A stretch of 64,000 nucleotides of DNA from NCBI RefSeq assembly GCF_009017415.1, contig NC_092406.1, forward strand, positions 4,092,001-4,156,000, given 5' to 3'. The stretch comes from Aspergillus flavus (Eukaryota > Ascomycota > Eurotiomycetes > Eurotiales > Aspergillaceae). The stretch's first letter is position 1. Every line of letters begins with the position of its first letter. The notes under the pieces are model-generated. The model was given only the letters and a program-made list of their open reading frames with translations. It was not told the origin of the DNA and did no database searches. The translations under genes and the position numbers were made by a program. Below are positions 22,433-33,324 of the stretch, piece after piece.

Positions 22433-23503
22433 ATGGATGTTCTACACACCCTTCTCACCCGGGATGAGGATTCGGGGCCCGCCCCTGCCTGTGATGCAGG
22501 CAACGAATATGACGGTCGCATGGGCTTGCGCATCTCCTCTATCTTTGTCATCATGGTCGGTTCCATGTTCGGTGCTGTCTTCCCGGTCCTTGCAGGACAG
22601 TTTCGACGTTCGAAATATTTAGAATGGGCTTTCTTCGTTGCCAAGTACTTTGGCTCGGGTGTCATTATTGCCACGGCTTTCATTCATCTGTTAGCTCCTG
22701 CTGAGGAAGCCTTAACAAATGAATGCCTAACAGGCCCGATCACGGAGTATTCCTGGGTCGAGGGTATTGTCCTAATGACCATTGTGGTACTGTTCTTTGT
22801 CGAGATGATGGTCATGCGGTATGCTCGTTTTGGTCAAAGCCATGCACATGAATTGGCGCATGAACACAACCATGGAGAGCCCAAACATAGTGGCTCTGAG
22901 AGTGGTTCTGAGGTCTTGGACAGCAAGCATATTCCCGGCCGGGATCATCTGGGTCACTCCCGCGAACACCATGATGTTGAGATGGCTGTACACGATACGT
23001 CCGTCGAGGAGTACATGGCTCAGCTGACTGGCGTTTTCATTCTGGAATTTGGTATCATCTTCCATTCTGTCTTTATCGGCTTGACCCTGGCAGTATCCGG
23101 TGCTGAGTTTGTTACACTCTACATCGTCCTTGTCTTCCACCAGACTTTCGAAGGTCTTGGTCTGGGATCCCGACTGGCTACAATCCCCTGGCCTCGTTCA
23201 AAACGTTTTACCCCATATATTTTGGGCATTGCTTTCGGTCTGTCGACGCCAATCGCGATCGCGATCGGACTGGGTGTTCGCAAGTCTTACCCTCCCGAGG
23301 GCCGCACGACTCTCATCGTTAACGGAGTCTTCGATTCAATTTCCGCCGGTATCCTCATTTACACGGCGCTTGTGGAGCTTATGGCGCATGAGTTCATGTT
23401 TAGCAGCTCGATGAAAAAGGCGCCTATCCAGCACGTCCTGGCTGCATTCTTCCTTCTATGTTTGGGCGCTTTGCTGATGGCTCTTCTTGGGAAATGGGCC
23501 TGA
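22433..23503 (+). CDS. zrfB: ZIP-family plasma-membrane zinc transporter (ZrfA/ZrfB/Zrt type)
   Basis: A single exon encodes 356 residues. ZIP proteins move Zn2+ into the cytosol. About eight membrane segments are visible, starting at residues 33-55 (LRISSIFVIMVGSMFGAVFP). A His-rich cytosolic loop spans about 137-181 (SHAHELAHEHNHG, then DHLGHSREHH). The metal-path residues are intact: HSVFIGLTL with His211 in TM4 and HQTFEGLGLGSRL with His236 and Glu240 in TM5. The length and short N-terminus fit the acid-expressed Zrt2/ZrfB group better than the longer ZrfC; ZrfA remains possible. The leader ends AAAAATATGG. Repeated CAAGGTCC(T) motifs upstream suggest induction under zinc starvation. Confidence 0.94.
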   Translation: MDVLHTLLTRDEDSGPAPACDAGNEYDGRMGLRISSIFVIMVGSMFGAVFPVLAGQFRRSKYLEWAFFVAKYFGSGVIIATAFIHLLAPAEEALTNECLTGPITEYSWVEGIVLMTIVVLFFVEMMVMRYARFGQSHAHELAHEHNHGEPKHSGSESGSEVLDSKHIPGRDHLGHSREHHDVEMAVHDTSVEEYMAQLTGVFILEFGIIFHSVFIGLTLAVSGAEFVTLYIVLVFHQTFEGLGLGSRLATIPWPRSKRFTPYILGIAFGLSTPIAIAIGLGVRKSYPPEGRTTLIVNGVFDSISAGILIYTALVELMAHEFMFSSSMKKAPIQHVLAAFFLLCLGALLMALLGKWA

Positions 23504-23979
23504 TTTATGATTATTCTGCTATTTTATCATGTTGTTGTGTTGCTGTGTTCAATATACCCCATCCGCAGGTTGTTTGATTTATTGCTGGATTGCATTATTG
23601 CTTCATTGCTCATGCTGCGTATCTCAAAAGATTAAAACTTTGCTCATATATGCAATCATCAAATTTCAGTTGCATTCATAAAACCATCAAAAACTACCCA
23701 TCTTAACAGATTAGTAAATAACCACCATCCCATTGGCTTAGTTAACATACGGGAGTAAGTGCCTTAGCTTACGGGTAACCTAAAACGACAGGCCCCCAAG
23801 CCCGGAGTTATGCCAAACCACATCTAATCTCCGCATAAAGAACCCAACCAACCACGTTTCCTCATCCTTCCTAGACCCTCCTTGAACAACCCCCAACCTT
23901 GAAACATCAATCTCCAACTCAATTAACTCAACCACGCAAAACGAATTCCCACTCACCAAACACCCCCCCAGTTTCAAAA
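23504..23979. other. Intergenic gap between the zinc transporter and FKBP
   Basis: The 476 bp hold the transporter 3' UTR and a C/A-rich promoter-leader for the FKBP gene (CACCAAACACCCCCCCAG just before its ATG). Nothing else is seen. Confidence 0.5.
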
Positions 23980-24476
23980 ATGCGTTTCTCAATCTTCTCC
24001 ACCCTCCTCGTCTCTCTCGCGACCCTCTCCACCGCCGCCGAACTCGGCATCGAAAAGACCCACGAGGTAGAATGCACCCGCAAGACCGTCAAGGGCGACA
24101 CCGTCCAGATGCACTACAAAGGCACGCTCCAGTCCGATGGCTCCGAGTTCGACTCTAGCTACAAGCGCAACTCGCCGTTGAAGTTCAAGGTGGGCTCGGG
24201 TATGGTTATTAAGGGGTGAGTTCTTCTCATTGGGTCTTTTTTCCCTTCTTGCTGTGATGCGAGGAGTACATGTCTGGGAATTAAGCTAAGGCGTCTATCG
24301 GTTGAAGATGGGATGAGGGTCTTTTGGATATGTGCATTGGTGAGAAGCGCACTTTGACCATTCCCCCTGAGTATGGGTATGGGTCTCGTGGGGTTGGACC
24401 GATCCCTGGTGGTGCGACTCTGATTTTTGAGACGGAGTTGGTGGGTATTGATGGTGTTTCGAAGGATGAGTTGTAA
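23980..24476 (+). CDS. fpr2: FKBP-type peptidyl-prolyl isomerase, ER resident (FKBP2/Fpr2)
   Basis: Exons 23980-24215 and 24308-24476 (92-nt intron, donor GTGAGT, acceptor TGAAG) encode 134 residues. The enzyme isomerises Xaa-Pro bonds in the secretory pathway and is the ER target of FK506. Residues 1-20 ([20 protein letters not shown]) are a signal peptide. The FKBP fold follows: [28 protein letters not shown] restored exactly across the intron, then YGYGSRG and [14 protein letters not shown]. The last four residues are KDEL, an ER-retrieval signal. The frame is open 81 nt upstream, but this ATG starts the signal peptide. The length is typical for FKBP2. It converges on the cytochrome b5-domain gene, 251 bp away. 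Confidence 0.97.
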
Positions 24477-24727
24477 ATTTGGTTCTGGGTTTAGATTTCT
24501 TTAATTTAATCTCTGATATCGGGTTCTCCTTTTCACCACGGTGTTGCTTGGTACTAGTACTGGGAAGTAGGGATATAATGATTTCGAAATTGATCTGTGT
24601 ATGTATGTATGTATGTATGTAGATGTCTGTATCTCCGGGTATCATGCGAAACCTCTAGTATAATACAATCGGTCGTCTCCAAGTCTATAACAATCCAAGA
24701 GAAACAAAAGCAGAAAAGAAATATAAA

Positions 24728-25768
24728 TCAGTCCATGGCATCGAGAGCATTCTCGGCCGCTCCATCATTCTCAGAAACGAGGATTCCCACAAGACACTCC
24801 CCCAGGATGGCATCCCAGTTCACCCACGGATGTACCTCCATGAACAACTTGGCCGAGTCCTTTCCAGCACCACGGAGCAACTCGCCCTTCCCGCCAGGGT
24901 GGAATGGGACATACGGCGTGATGTTATAGACTTTGCCCTGGTACGAAGTCCAGGCATCGCGACCCTTCCGTCCATTCTGCACCTTGAGCATCGACGGCGT
25001 CACCTTGACCAGAGTTGGGGGCAGATTTGCACCCCGCAAATTGTTCTTGGGGTTTGATGTAAGCGCGGCCCAATCCAGGGGGGAGTAGCCTGGTTCGAGA
25101 ACCGCCCGCTTCGATGAATTAGAGGGCTGTGCGATGAGTTTGACGGGCGCCAGGCTATTGCTGGTGGGACGACTGGAGGGCGGTACACGTAGCGATGCCG
25201 CTGCAGAAGGTGGCGGACGAAGGGAGCTGCCTGGGTTTGGGCGCGGGGGGTATCGTCCCACGGGGGCGGATTGTGGTTGTTGAGTTTGGGACATTGTCGG
25301 ACGGAGTCGGGGTGGCGGCGGGGGAGGCATTAAGGAGGAACTGCTTGCGGTGGGCTGTGGTGGAGGTGGCATGGCGGCATTATTAACTGCGATAGCAACC
25401 GGCTCTGAAGGTTTTGCTGATCCATTCTGGATTGGCTTTTTGTCGGCCTGGTTCTCGGTAGTGGTGGTTGTCTTGTCAGCCTTGTCGCTGTCGAGATGAA
25501 GCGTGGGCACTTCGAGGGATGGTGGGCTCGATGCAGATGCCTTGGGTGTTGTCTGGGAGTCTTCTGCATTTCCATCTTTTTCTTCGAGGGGCTTGGAGTC
25601 ATCCTTCACTGTCGCACCATCTGGGGCGCGATCGGTAGGTGGCTTTTCAAGAGTTGGTTTCGGCGGGAGTTGAGAGATGGGGGGCTCGGACGTCCAGCTG
25701 GACGGAGGGTGACGGTAAAGTAGGAAACATGCGGTCGCAATGAGTGTAGCCACTCCTAGCCAGCCCAT
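24728..25768 (-). CDS. Cytochrome b5-like heme-binding domain protein (Irc21-like), membrane anchored
   Basis: A single exon from the ATG at 25768 encodes 346 residues. The frame stays open 73 codons further upstream, but MGWLGVATLIATACFLLY (residues 1-18) is a good N-terminal membrane anchor, so this start is preferred. A long Pro/Ser/Thr-rich, presumably disordered region (about 25-235) has two proline runs. The C-terminal cytochrome b5 fold (about 260-335) contains YVPFHPGGKGELL with the first heme ligand His at about 290 and VHPWVN with the second at about 313. Fungal Irc21-type proteins share this anchor-linker-b5 layout; their role is poorly known, with links to DNA-damage tolerance in yeast. 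The electron partner is not evident. It diverges from the Srs2 gene. Confidence 0.9.
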   Translation of the reverse strand: MGWLGVATLIATACFLLYRHPPSSWTSEPPISQLPPKPTLEKPPTDRAPDGATVKDDSKPLEEKDGNAEDSQTTPKASASSPPSLEVPTLHLDSDKADKTTTTTENQADKKPIQNGSAKPSEPVAIAVNNAAMPPPPQPTASSSSLMPPPPPPRLRPTMSQTQQPQSAPVGRYPPRPNPGSSLRPPPSAAASLRVPPSSRPTSNSLAPVKLIAQPSNSSKRAVLEPGYSPLDWAALTSNPKNNLRGANLPPTLVKVTPSMLKVQNGRKGRDAWTSYQGKVYNITPYVPFHPGGKGELLRGAGKDSAKLFMEVHPWVNWDAILGECLVGILVSENDGAAENALDAMD

Positions 25769-26713
25769 TCTGGGCGGTCCGAAGGTTGTAGATGGTGAAA
25801 ATGAGAAGGGTGTTCCAAGATCGGAGAGGACGAAAAATGACGACAGGAACACATTTCCAAACGCCCGGGGAAAATCATGCGGCCCGTGCGTCGGACGATC
25901 GGAGTCCAAGTATAATTTAAGCTTAACCACCCAGGCATTGTGGTCAGGAAACTGATAGCATAACCTCGTCGTCTGTAGGTCCAACATTATGCGCAGACTA
26001 TAAACGGTATAGTTTCTGGGAAAAGTTCTCTGTACCTAGTACTTATGCCTGCACTGTTACTCAGTATAATATAACTATATGATCATATAGCGAAATTATG
26101 GAGACGACGAGCATATCATATCCAATGAAGATCAGAGTTCTTTCATTTGCCAGTATCTGAGTAATGACCACTTCTAACTCATGCTAAAGGACTATTTGGG
26201 TGTCGATGTGCAAAGTGAACTCTGCGTATTAGTAAAACTTCACAATTCTCCTCTACACTTCCGTTTCTTCCCTGTTCTACATGCTACTGTGCCCAGCAAA
26301 TATCCTCCGTTGTCATATATTGAGTGATGTGCTAATGTCCCTTATGTCCCTATAAATCACTCGGTACTTGCTGTATGGTATACTAAACCGATATATGGTT
26401 TTATTTCGTGATATATATCATAAAGACATACCTCTACTCGGCCAGTTAGGGCATACTCTCCAGGCTGCACGAAGATCAATATCACAACCAAAGCGAATAG
26501 ACATATCAGATTAACGACTAATCATATTGAACACATCTCCGAAAACCTTCATATCAAAGAGACGGCCAAGAACCCCCCCCCCCCCGCGGAACAACAGCAT
26601 CCATACTTCATAGCATACATCCAATCACATGACCACGCGATAAGAGCGCGTCACATCCCGACCTCCCACGAAGTCTAAACTACCCCATCCCGCCCAAACC
26701 ATCCACAAAACAC
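25769..26713. promoter_or_regulatory. Divergent promoter region (b5-domain gene / Srs2)
   Basis: This is AT-rich DNA with no gene. A run of 13 C residues at 26573-26585 sits about 130 bp before the helicase ATG, within its likely leader. An open frame on the minus strand enters 220 nt from the left as a possible 5' extension of the b5-domain protein. Confidence 0.45.
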
Positions 26714-29700
26714 ATGGATTCGATACTCGATGGGTTGAATTCCGCGCAGAGAGCCGCTGTGTCGTCGCCATCCCCGATTCTCCAGGTCCTCGCCCCGCCC
26801 GGCTCAGGAAAGACCAAGACCTTAACGGCGCGCGTCGCGTACCTCCTCGCCCACCATGGCTATCGACCGCAAGATGTCATTTGCTGCACGTTCACAATCA
26901 AAGCGAGCCGGGAGATGCGGGAGCGTCTGGCAAAGTTGGTCGGGGACCGGGTGCAGTCAAAATTGATTCTGGGAACGTTTCACTCCATCTGTCGACGGTA
27001 CTTGGTGACTTATGGGTATTTGATTGGGCTGCGGAAAGGGTTTGGAATTGCAGATTCCGGGGATAGTTTGGCTATTATTAGGGTATGTCTCCTAGGAATT
27101 GCGATTGCTTAGGGATGTAGTTTGCTTACTAGTCTTTTTGCGGTAGAGAATTGTCAAGCGGTTACAACTCAATATCCAGCCTAATATGGCTCGCGGGCGG
27201 ATTTCGTATCAAAAAGCTCATGGGGTGACGCCGGAGGATCTGGAAGCGAAACAGATGAAGGGCTCCAAGGTGCTGGAGCATCGGGAGTTTATTCAGGTTT
27301 ACCAAGCGTACGAATCGCATCTGGCGGATTCGAATTTACTCGATTACGATGATCTACTTCTACGGTGCGCCCAGCTGCTTCGACAACATCCGGAGTGTGT
27401 TTCGAACGTCCAGTCAGTCCTAGTCGATGAGTTTCAAGACACAAATCACATCCAGTACCAGTTGATGAACCTTTTCGCATCACAGAATAGACGGATTACA
27501 GTTGTCGGGGATCCGGATCAGAGTATATACGGGTTTCGATCGGCTGAGATTAAGAACTTGACGCGTATGCAGCAGCTGTATAGCGATACATCTGTTGTGT
27601 TGTTAGAGGATAATTACCGGTCGTCGGGGTCCATCTTGAGCTCAGCTCAAGATGTCATCGAACAAGATTCGTCACGGCCAGCTAAAAGGCTGCAACCAAC
27701 CCATAGTGTGGGGACGATGCCGGTACTGCGGAAATTGCCAACAGCGGAGGCTGAAGCTCAGTGGATCGTTCTCGAAATTAAAAGATGCATTGCTATGACG
27801 GGGAAGCTGCTGAAGTATTCCGATTTTGCGATATTGCTCAGGTCGGCTGCACTTTCGCGACAGATCGAATCGGAAATGGGAAAACAGGGCATGCCGTACA
27901 GGATGGTCGGAGGCTTACGTTTCTTCGATAGAGTAGAGATCAAACTACTTCTGGATTACCTGAGAGTTATCAGCCAGCCGGGAAACACCGATGCGCTTCT
28001 GCGAATTATCAACGTTCCATCAAGGAAAATCGGTGAAGAATCGATCCGATCGTTAATGAGTGGCGCGGAGAAAGCGAACAAGCCTCTCTGGGATTTCATG
28101 AAGGACGTGGCACAAGGTCGCAGGTCGACCGAAAAGACTTTGTCGAAGCCTACCAGCAATGGGCTAGGTAATTTTGTCGGTCTCATCGAGTCGTCGAGAG
28201 AGAAACTCCTCGAATGTACCGACTGTTCGGCCCCGAAGAAGCTTCTTGAGTTTGTGATCAAAAAGCTTTCCTTTCGAGAATACCTTACGTCGACGTACGG
28301 TACCAACGAGGAGAACAAATGGGCGAACGTGGAGGAGCTTATGGGCCAAGCGGAAGATACGGCTGCAGCCGGTGAGGAAAACGAGCATGACGATAGCCTC
28401 CCAGAAATTCAAGGCCTCTCACAGCAGCAAGCTCATCCGGGAGAAGAGGCATTATCGCGATTTCTGGCCAATGTGGCGCTCTCCACCGAGGTTCTTCAGC
28501 AAGAGGGAGAGGACGGTGAGCAATCACAGGAGAGAGTGACGATTTCCACTATCCATGCCGCAAAAGGCCTGGAATGGCCGGTTGTCTTCGTGCCAGCTGT
28601 GTATAACGGCATTATCCCTCATTCGCGTGCAGAGGATTCGGATGAAGAGAGACGGCTGCTCTACGTGGCCATGACTAGAGCGCAGGCGCTGTTGTACCTG
28701 AGTTACCCCCTTGAGCAGTCCCGCAGCGGTGAAACGACGAGTGTATCAACATTTCTTCCGGAAAAAATCATAGAATCACGATTTCGTCTATTAGGACCTA
28801 ATCTGCATGAACAGATCGTCTATGCAATCGCTGACATCTTACGGCGGCCGAGACCGACTCTCGAGGCTATGCTCGAGGGTCAGGTCTCACTACCTTCCAC
28901 GCTTGATGACCAATGGACGGTAGACGGTCGAGAGGCTGCGGACGCCGTGTTTAGATGGGACGGCTCTAGAGCAGTCGATGGAGAGGAACCTAGCGCTAAA
29001 AGACCACGGTATAGCCGAGAATCTTCGATATCAACCACAACCACGTACGTGTCTGCCTCAACATACACAATGAATGGCTCGAACTTGTCCGTACCAACGA
29101 CCATGTCGCTTGGATTCTCGACAGCACGGGAGTATATCGCGACGAGCACAGCCGCTAAGCAGGAACAAAAGCCGGGACTCGGGTTCGAGAACAAATCAAA
29201 AACAGCAGGAACCGGATCATCTGGACGCAGTGCGGTTGGCCTTTCGCAGCAGAGCATATCCGGGTTCTTCAGTAAGCCTTCGTCTCAGCCCAAACCGAAA
29301 TCTAGCGAATCAGCACCGGCACATTGCCACAAGACCCCTGGCGATCGAAACAATGTCATTGGGCAGGCGGTAGACGGCAAAAATAAAAACGTGCTCCCAA
29401 CGAACTTCTCGACGTATAGACCACAGGCGCAGCGCCTGCAAGCAGCCCGTCCGATTCTCGAACCGTCGGACCCCAACCGTTACACGTGGCTGGCGACGTC
29501 TTCAAAGCCCACGGAGAAACCGATCTTGCGCAGCGGTGAAGAGGGCAAGGAAATATCCGACAAGGGCGAAGCCGGGAGGGAGTGGGCAGCGAGCGAGGTT
29601 AAAAGACCTCAAGGGCCGGTTGGGGGTGCCCGACCAGCGACCACGTATCACACGACTACAATGTCGATGTTACAGAGCGCGGCACCAGTACCGACGAGAA

Positions 29701-29774
29701 GAACTCTGGGGATTCGACGAAGTATGAATGGGTGGGAAGAACGGATGAAGAGGGCAGGCAATCAGCGGCCGTGA
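26714..29774 (+). CDS. srs2: UvrD-family DNA helicase Srs2
   Basis: Exons 26714-27082 and 27147-29774 (64-nt intron, donor GTATGT, acceptor GGTAG) encode 998 residues. Srs2 is a 3'-5' helicase that strips Rad51 filaments and restrains recombination at forks. SF1A motifs are complete: Q motif NSAQRAAV (9-16), Walker A PPGSGKTKT (about 28-36), DEFQD (217-221), GDPDQSIYGFR (244-254), TISTIHAAKGLEW (588-600) and VAMTRAQALLYL (about 630-641). The intron falls between IIR and RIVKRL, and the frame resumes in family sequence. The tail beyond about 670 is low in complexity and contains a consensus PCNA-interacting box, QQSISGFF, at 824-831. The length fits fungal Srs2 (about 1000-1200). Fbh1 is less likely since no F-box is present. 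Confidence 0.95.
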
Positions 29775-32700
29775 TGGTTTGACCCTTGATGCAGATTGGT
29801 TGTTATGGACTGGGAACCTCTTATCTGGCAATACCACCGGTTAGGTGTTTGGGCGTTAAGGTCGACATGATTGAGTGCCTCACTACAGCGTTCGGGCTAC
29901 GACTTTCACATATCGTACTTTTTTTTTCCTATTTGATTTCTACCATGAATGTATTAATGCCTAGGTTACTGCCTAACCTTTCAGTATAGAGACACCTCGA
30001 TCCAGTGATGGTCAATTGACTCATGACTAAGCCGAACAAATCACTCATTATGTAAGATACCAGGGAAACCATACGGAGCAGTTACAGCAAGTATCCCGAC
30101 CAACAACCGTAGTATCAACTTACGTACAGGGAGATGAGTACACTTGGCACCACTCCAGGAATGCCCGTCCAAGGCGTCGTGTCATGGGGATCGAGCAGAA
30201 CCCCCCTCAACACGGAGACCCAGACTGACTCTCCGATGATCATTACCAAACCTCTCCCTCTCCCCCAAAAGAGAGGAACCCCGAGCAACGCGAGAGAGCG
30301 AGGCAATAATGCAACGATTCTAGCGGTGAAAGTCATAATAATGGTTCAATACGAGCCCCAATAAAGGACGATAACAGTAATAACGAACCGATCAGCTGAT
30401 TAAGGATCCTTTCCCCATCCTTTTTTCCTTCATCCCGAAGGACCCATTTAGACTAGAACTAGACTAGACTAGGTCCCTTATCTTCTCTTCCATTTCCGGT
30501 GGTGCTCTACGTACTAGTCTGAGGTCGACTAGCTTATAGTAGTTTACGGAGACTGTCATCCGTACACCGCATGATAGGTATGCCAGTTAGTTTCATTTTT
30601 CCGCAATTATTTGGGGACTAGCTGGTCAGGTAGGTATCGTACATCTACCTCTCTGTAAGTACCCCAGGGTACTACTACTTTTAGTAGTAGGGTACGTAGG
30701 TAGTGAGTGTCTGCGTCTTGTTTCTGGCTTGAGAGAAAAAGGTAGGCTAACCTGAGTTGGGGTTAGTCTAGTTGACATGGTATGGGAGTCTAAACCGTTT
30801 TAGGATGAGAGTAACAATAGGTACCTATCTACTCCTTCCGTACAGCTGGCACTTAATTCCTAGGTGGCCGTATGAGAGAGGTTTGGGGGAACGAATTGGG
30901 TTTAGCGCACGTCTCAATTAGACGGAGAGGTCTTTTCTCCAGTTCGTTCTGGACGGAAATTAACTACCCCGTGTTTTGTTGGCTGGTGATGAAGTGGCAG
31001 ATGGCGTCTGCAATGGTTGCTTAGTAGCTTGTGAGTGAACGAGACAAGGCATGCACGTATGCTTGTGTGTAAGTATGTATGTATGTATGTACTACGTATG
31101 GAGTGCTAGGTACCGGCACCCGACCTGATGCCGTCGGAGCTACCTGAAGCTCGCTGGAAGGGGGGAACAGACGAAGTGGATGGATTCCACTTGAGCTCAG
31201 TTAGTTACCTACTTAGTACGGGATGGAAGGTGTTTAATTCCGCGCAGTCCCATGGGTAGCACCTATAGTTTGTTTAGTTTGTACCCATAGGTACCAGGAA
31301 CGCTAAACCCGGTTGGGATCTACCATAGTTAGAGTTACAGCTCCAGTACTGGAGGTACGGAGTACATTCGAAATGAGATAGCGAGGGATAGCCTTCAGTA
31401 GGGGGATGGGGGTGCTCCAGAATGGTGCGTAAAGTGATGCTTCAAAGTCACTTCTCCAGTTACTTATCCAAGTAATGATGTTATGTGGATAATAATAGAG
31501 GTGGTCGTGAGGAATGTCCATATAAATAGCAATCAGGTGATTGACCTGTTATTCGGTGGCGTATGGGACTGTACACAACCCTGTAAAATAACCACCCGGA
31601 GGTCTGTGGGCCAATAGGAAACGGGATGCTCGGTTCCAGGACGTAAAATACAAACAACGCATCATTCATTCTGGACACATGGACCTGCGTTGGTGAAACT
31701 GAGGCAGATATGACGACGGATCCTCCCTCCTTCTAGGCACCTCATTGGGATTTTCCAAGCGAATTTACGATTATTGTTCTGGACCAGTTGGTTCCCCGTC
31801 TCACCCTGCCACCGCCACATCAGGGCGAGGATTAGGAGTTGTATTGAATCAGCCTCATCAAGTGCTGACAAGCCTGACCCCGAAGTGTGGCTGGAGCCAT
31901 TGTGCCCTCTTTTTTTTCGGCCTGGGTCCTGGTCAGGCAGAGAAGATTGGAGTAAGAGGCAGCGAACTGGCAAGCCGAGCCAAACAGAGGGCTGTCCCCG
32001 ATTGATGGATTGATTGATTGAAGATAATCATTGACCATCATCCCTACGAACATCCCGTCGACGATGCGTCGGTAGTGGCCAATCAGGGGCGGGTGTCATC
32101 GCCATCCGGTTCGTCGCCTCGTCTTTTCGAACTAAATTTAATTGATTTAATTGATTTTATTTTATTTTTCTGCCCCTGGCAGTAAAGGCAAAAAGAGAGG
32201 CGGTGGAGTCAGAAAGTCAATGAATGAACATTTTGGACCCTTTTCTGATCCCAGATTCCAGAACCTTGGTCTTCTTCGCGTCGAAGGTTATTATGAGGGA
32301 GCATTATCATCCTTTTATTTTTATTTTTATTTTTCCTCTTCTTTCTATTGGGGGAGAGAGATGACGTCCCTCGTTGGAAGTGGTCCCATCATCCAATATG
32401 CTATCCACATCATCGCCTGTTCTTGGTATAGTCGCTCGAATCACTGCAAGATGACCGATCTCTCGCGACCCCCAATGACTAGTTTAGTTTCATTTTCTGG
32501 ATCTGTTCTGTGCCTTTTTCCTCTCTGCCTTTTTTTGTTTTTTTAATTTTATTTTACTCTGATTTATTTATTTTTAATTTTGGGTCTAGTTTTCGAAGCT
32601 AAAATTCCCAAGATGATCGATTCTATTCCCTTTTGGATAGATTCTCCCATACTTCCCCATACTTGTAGGAAACCTACAAAAGGCCACCCTCGTCCGCTCC

Positions 32701-33014
32701 CCATAACCCACTTCAGACCATTAAACAATCAATCAAGCTTCAAAGACTCTTCTGTGACAAACAGTCCATCATCTCTCACACCTCCTTCATCCTCCTGACC
32801 TCATTGTTCTGCCTACGATTGCCTGGGCTTCTAGACTTTGCCTTGCTCCGCCACTGGCCTTACCTTATATACCTCCTCTATCGCCCTCTACTCTCTGCCT
32901 TGAGTAACCCATATCGTATATCATATCAATCCTCTTATCAACTCTACTCTCTTCGCTCCAAACCATCCTCTCTACTTTCCAAACAACAATCACACATCCA
33001 CCAACACCACCACC
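29775..33014. other. Long intergenic region upstream of the 65-residue gene
   Basis: This 3.2-kb stretch has no supported gene. It shows a perfect 8-bp hairpin (30672-30679 with 30683-30690), GTAT repeats near 31073-31090, CTAG-rich repeats at 30450-30470, and T-rich then C/T-rich DNA from 32150 to 33010 that looks like a promoter and leader. The size is unusual for a fungal promoter and may mean developmental control. Confidence 0.4.
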
Positions 33015-33324
33015 ATGCCTCACAAAGTCAACCAGTCCAACTCTACTCTGGCCAGCACTGGCAGTAGCGGTGACCGGGTGGTTGTCACAGACCTGCGAGG
33101 TATGTAGTACAGCTTTTGACATCTTACTATAGATGTTCCCCGTTCTGCACCCCGGGTATATCTCCATCTTGCACTAGGACTGTCACTAACGGAACCGTTC
33201 TGGTGTTATAGGGTCCAACACAGGTCCACGCCGAACGCAACCTCCCGTCGTCGTTCATAACCAGGGGGGACAAATATATGACGAAACAAGACCATCCGAT
33301 TGGGACAAGCAGCGGTGGAAGTAA
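33015..33324 (+). CDS. Small two-exon protein, 65 residues, unknown function
   Basis: Exons 33015-33099 and 33212-33324 are joined by a 112-nt intron (GTATGT donor, TTATAG acceptor). The ATG follows a CCAACACCACCACC leader, a typical strong fungal start context. The product begins MPHKVNQSNSTLAS, has a short VVVTDLR segment, a basic Pro-rich middle (GPRRTQPP then VVVHNQGG) and a polar, Trp-containing end (SDWDKQRWK). It has no signal peptide or membrane segment. The second exon keeps amino-acid complexity to its stop, and the frame is continued exactly by the splice, which supports a real gene. A long pyrimidine-rich region precedes it. I do not recognise the family; a hydrophilic regulatory or stress protein is only a guess. 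Confidence 0.62.

Noticed and set aside
25769..25987. 73-codon N-terminal extension of the b5-domain protein
   Set aside because: The membrane anchor starts at the internal ATG (25768), and the extension has promoter-like composition.
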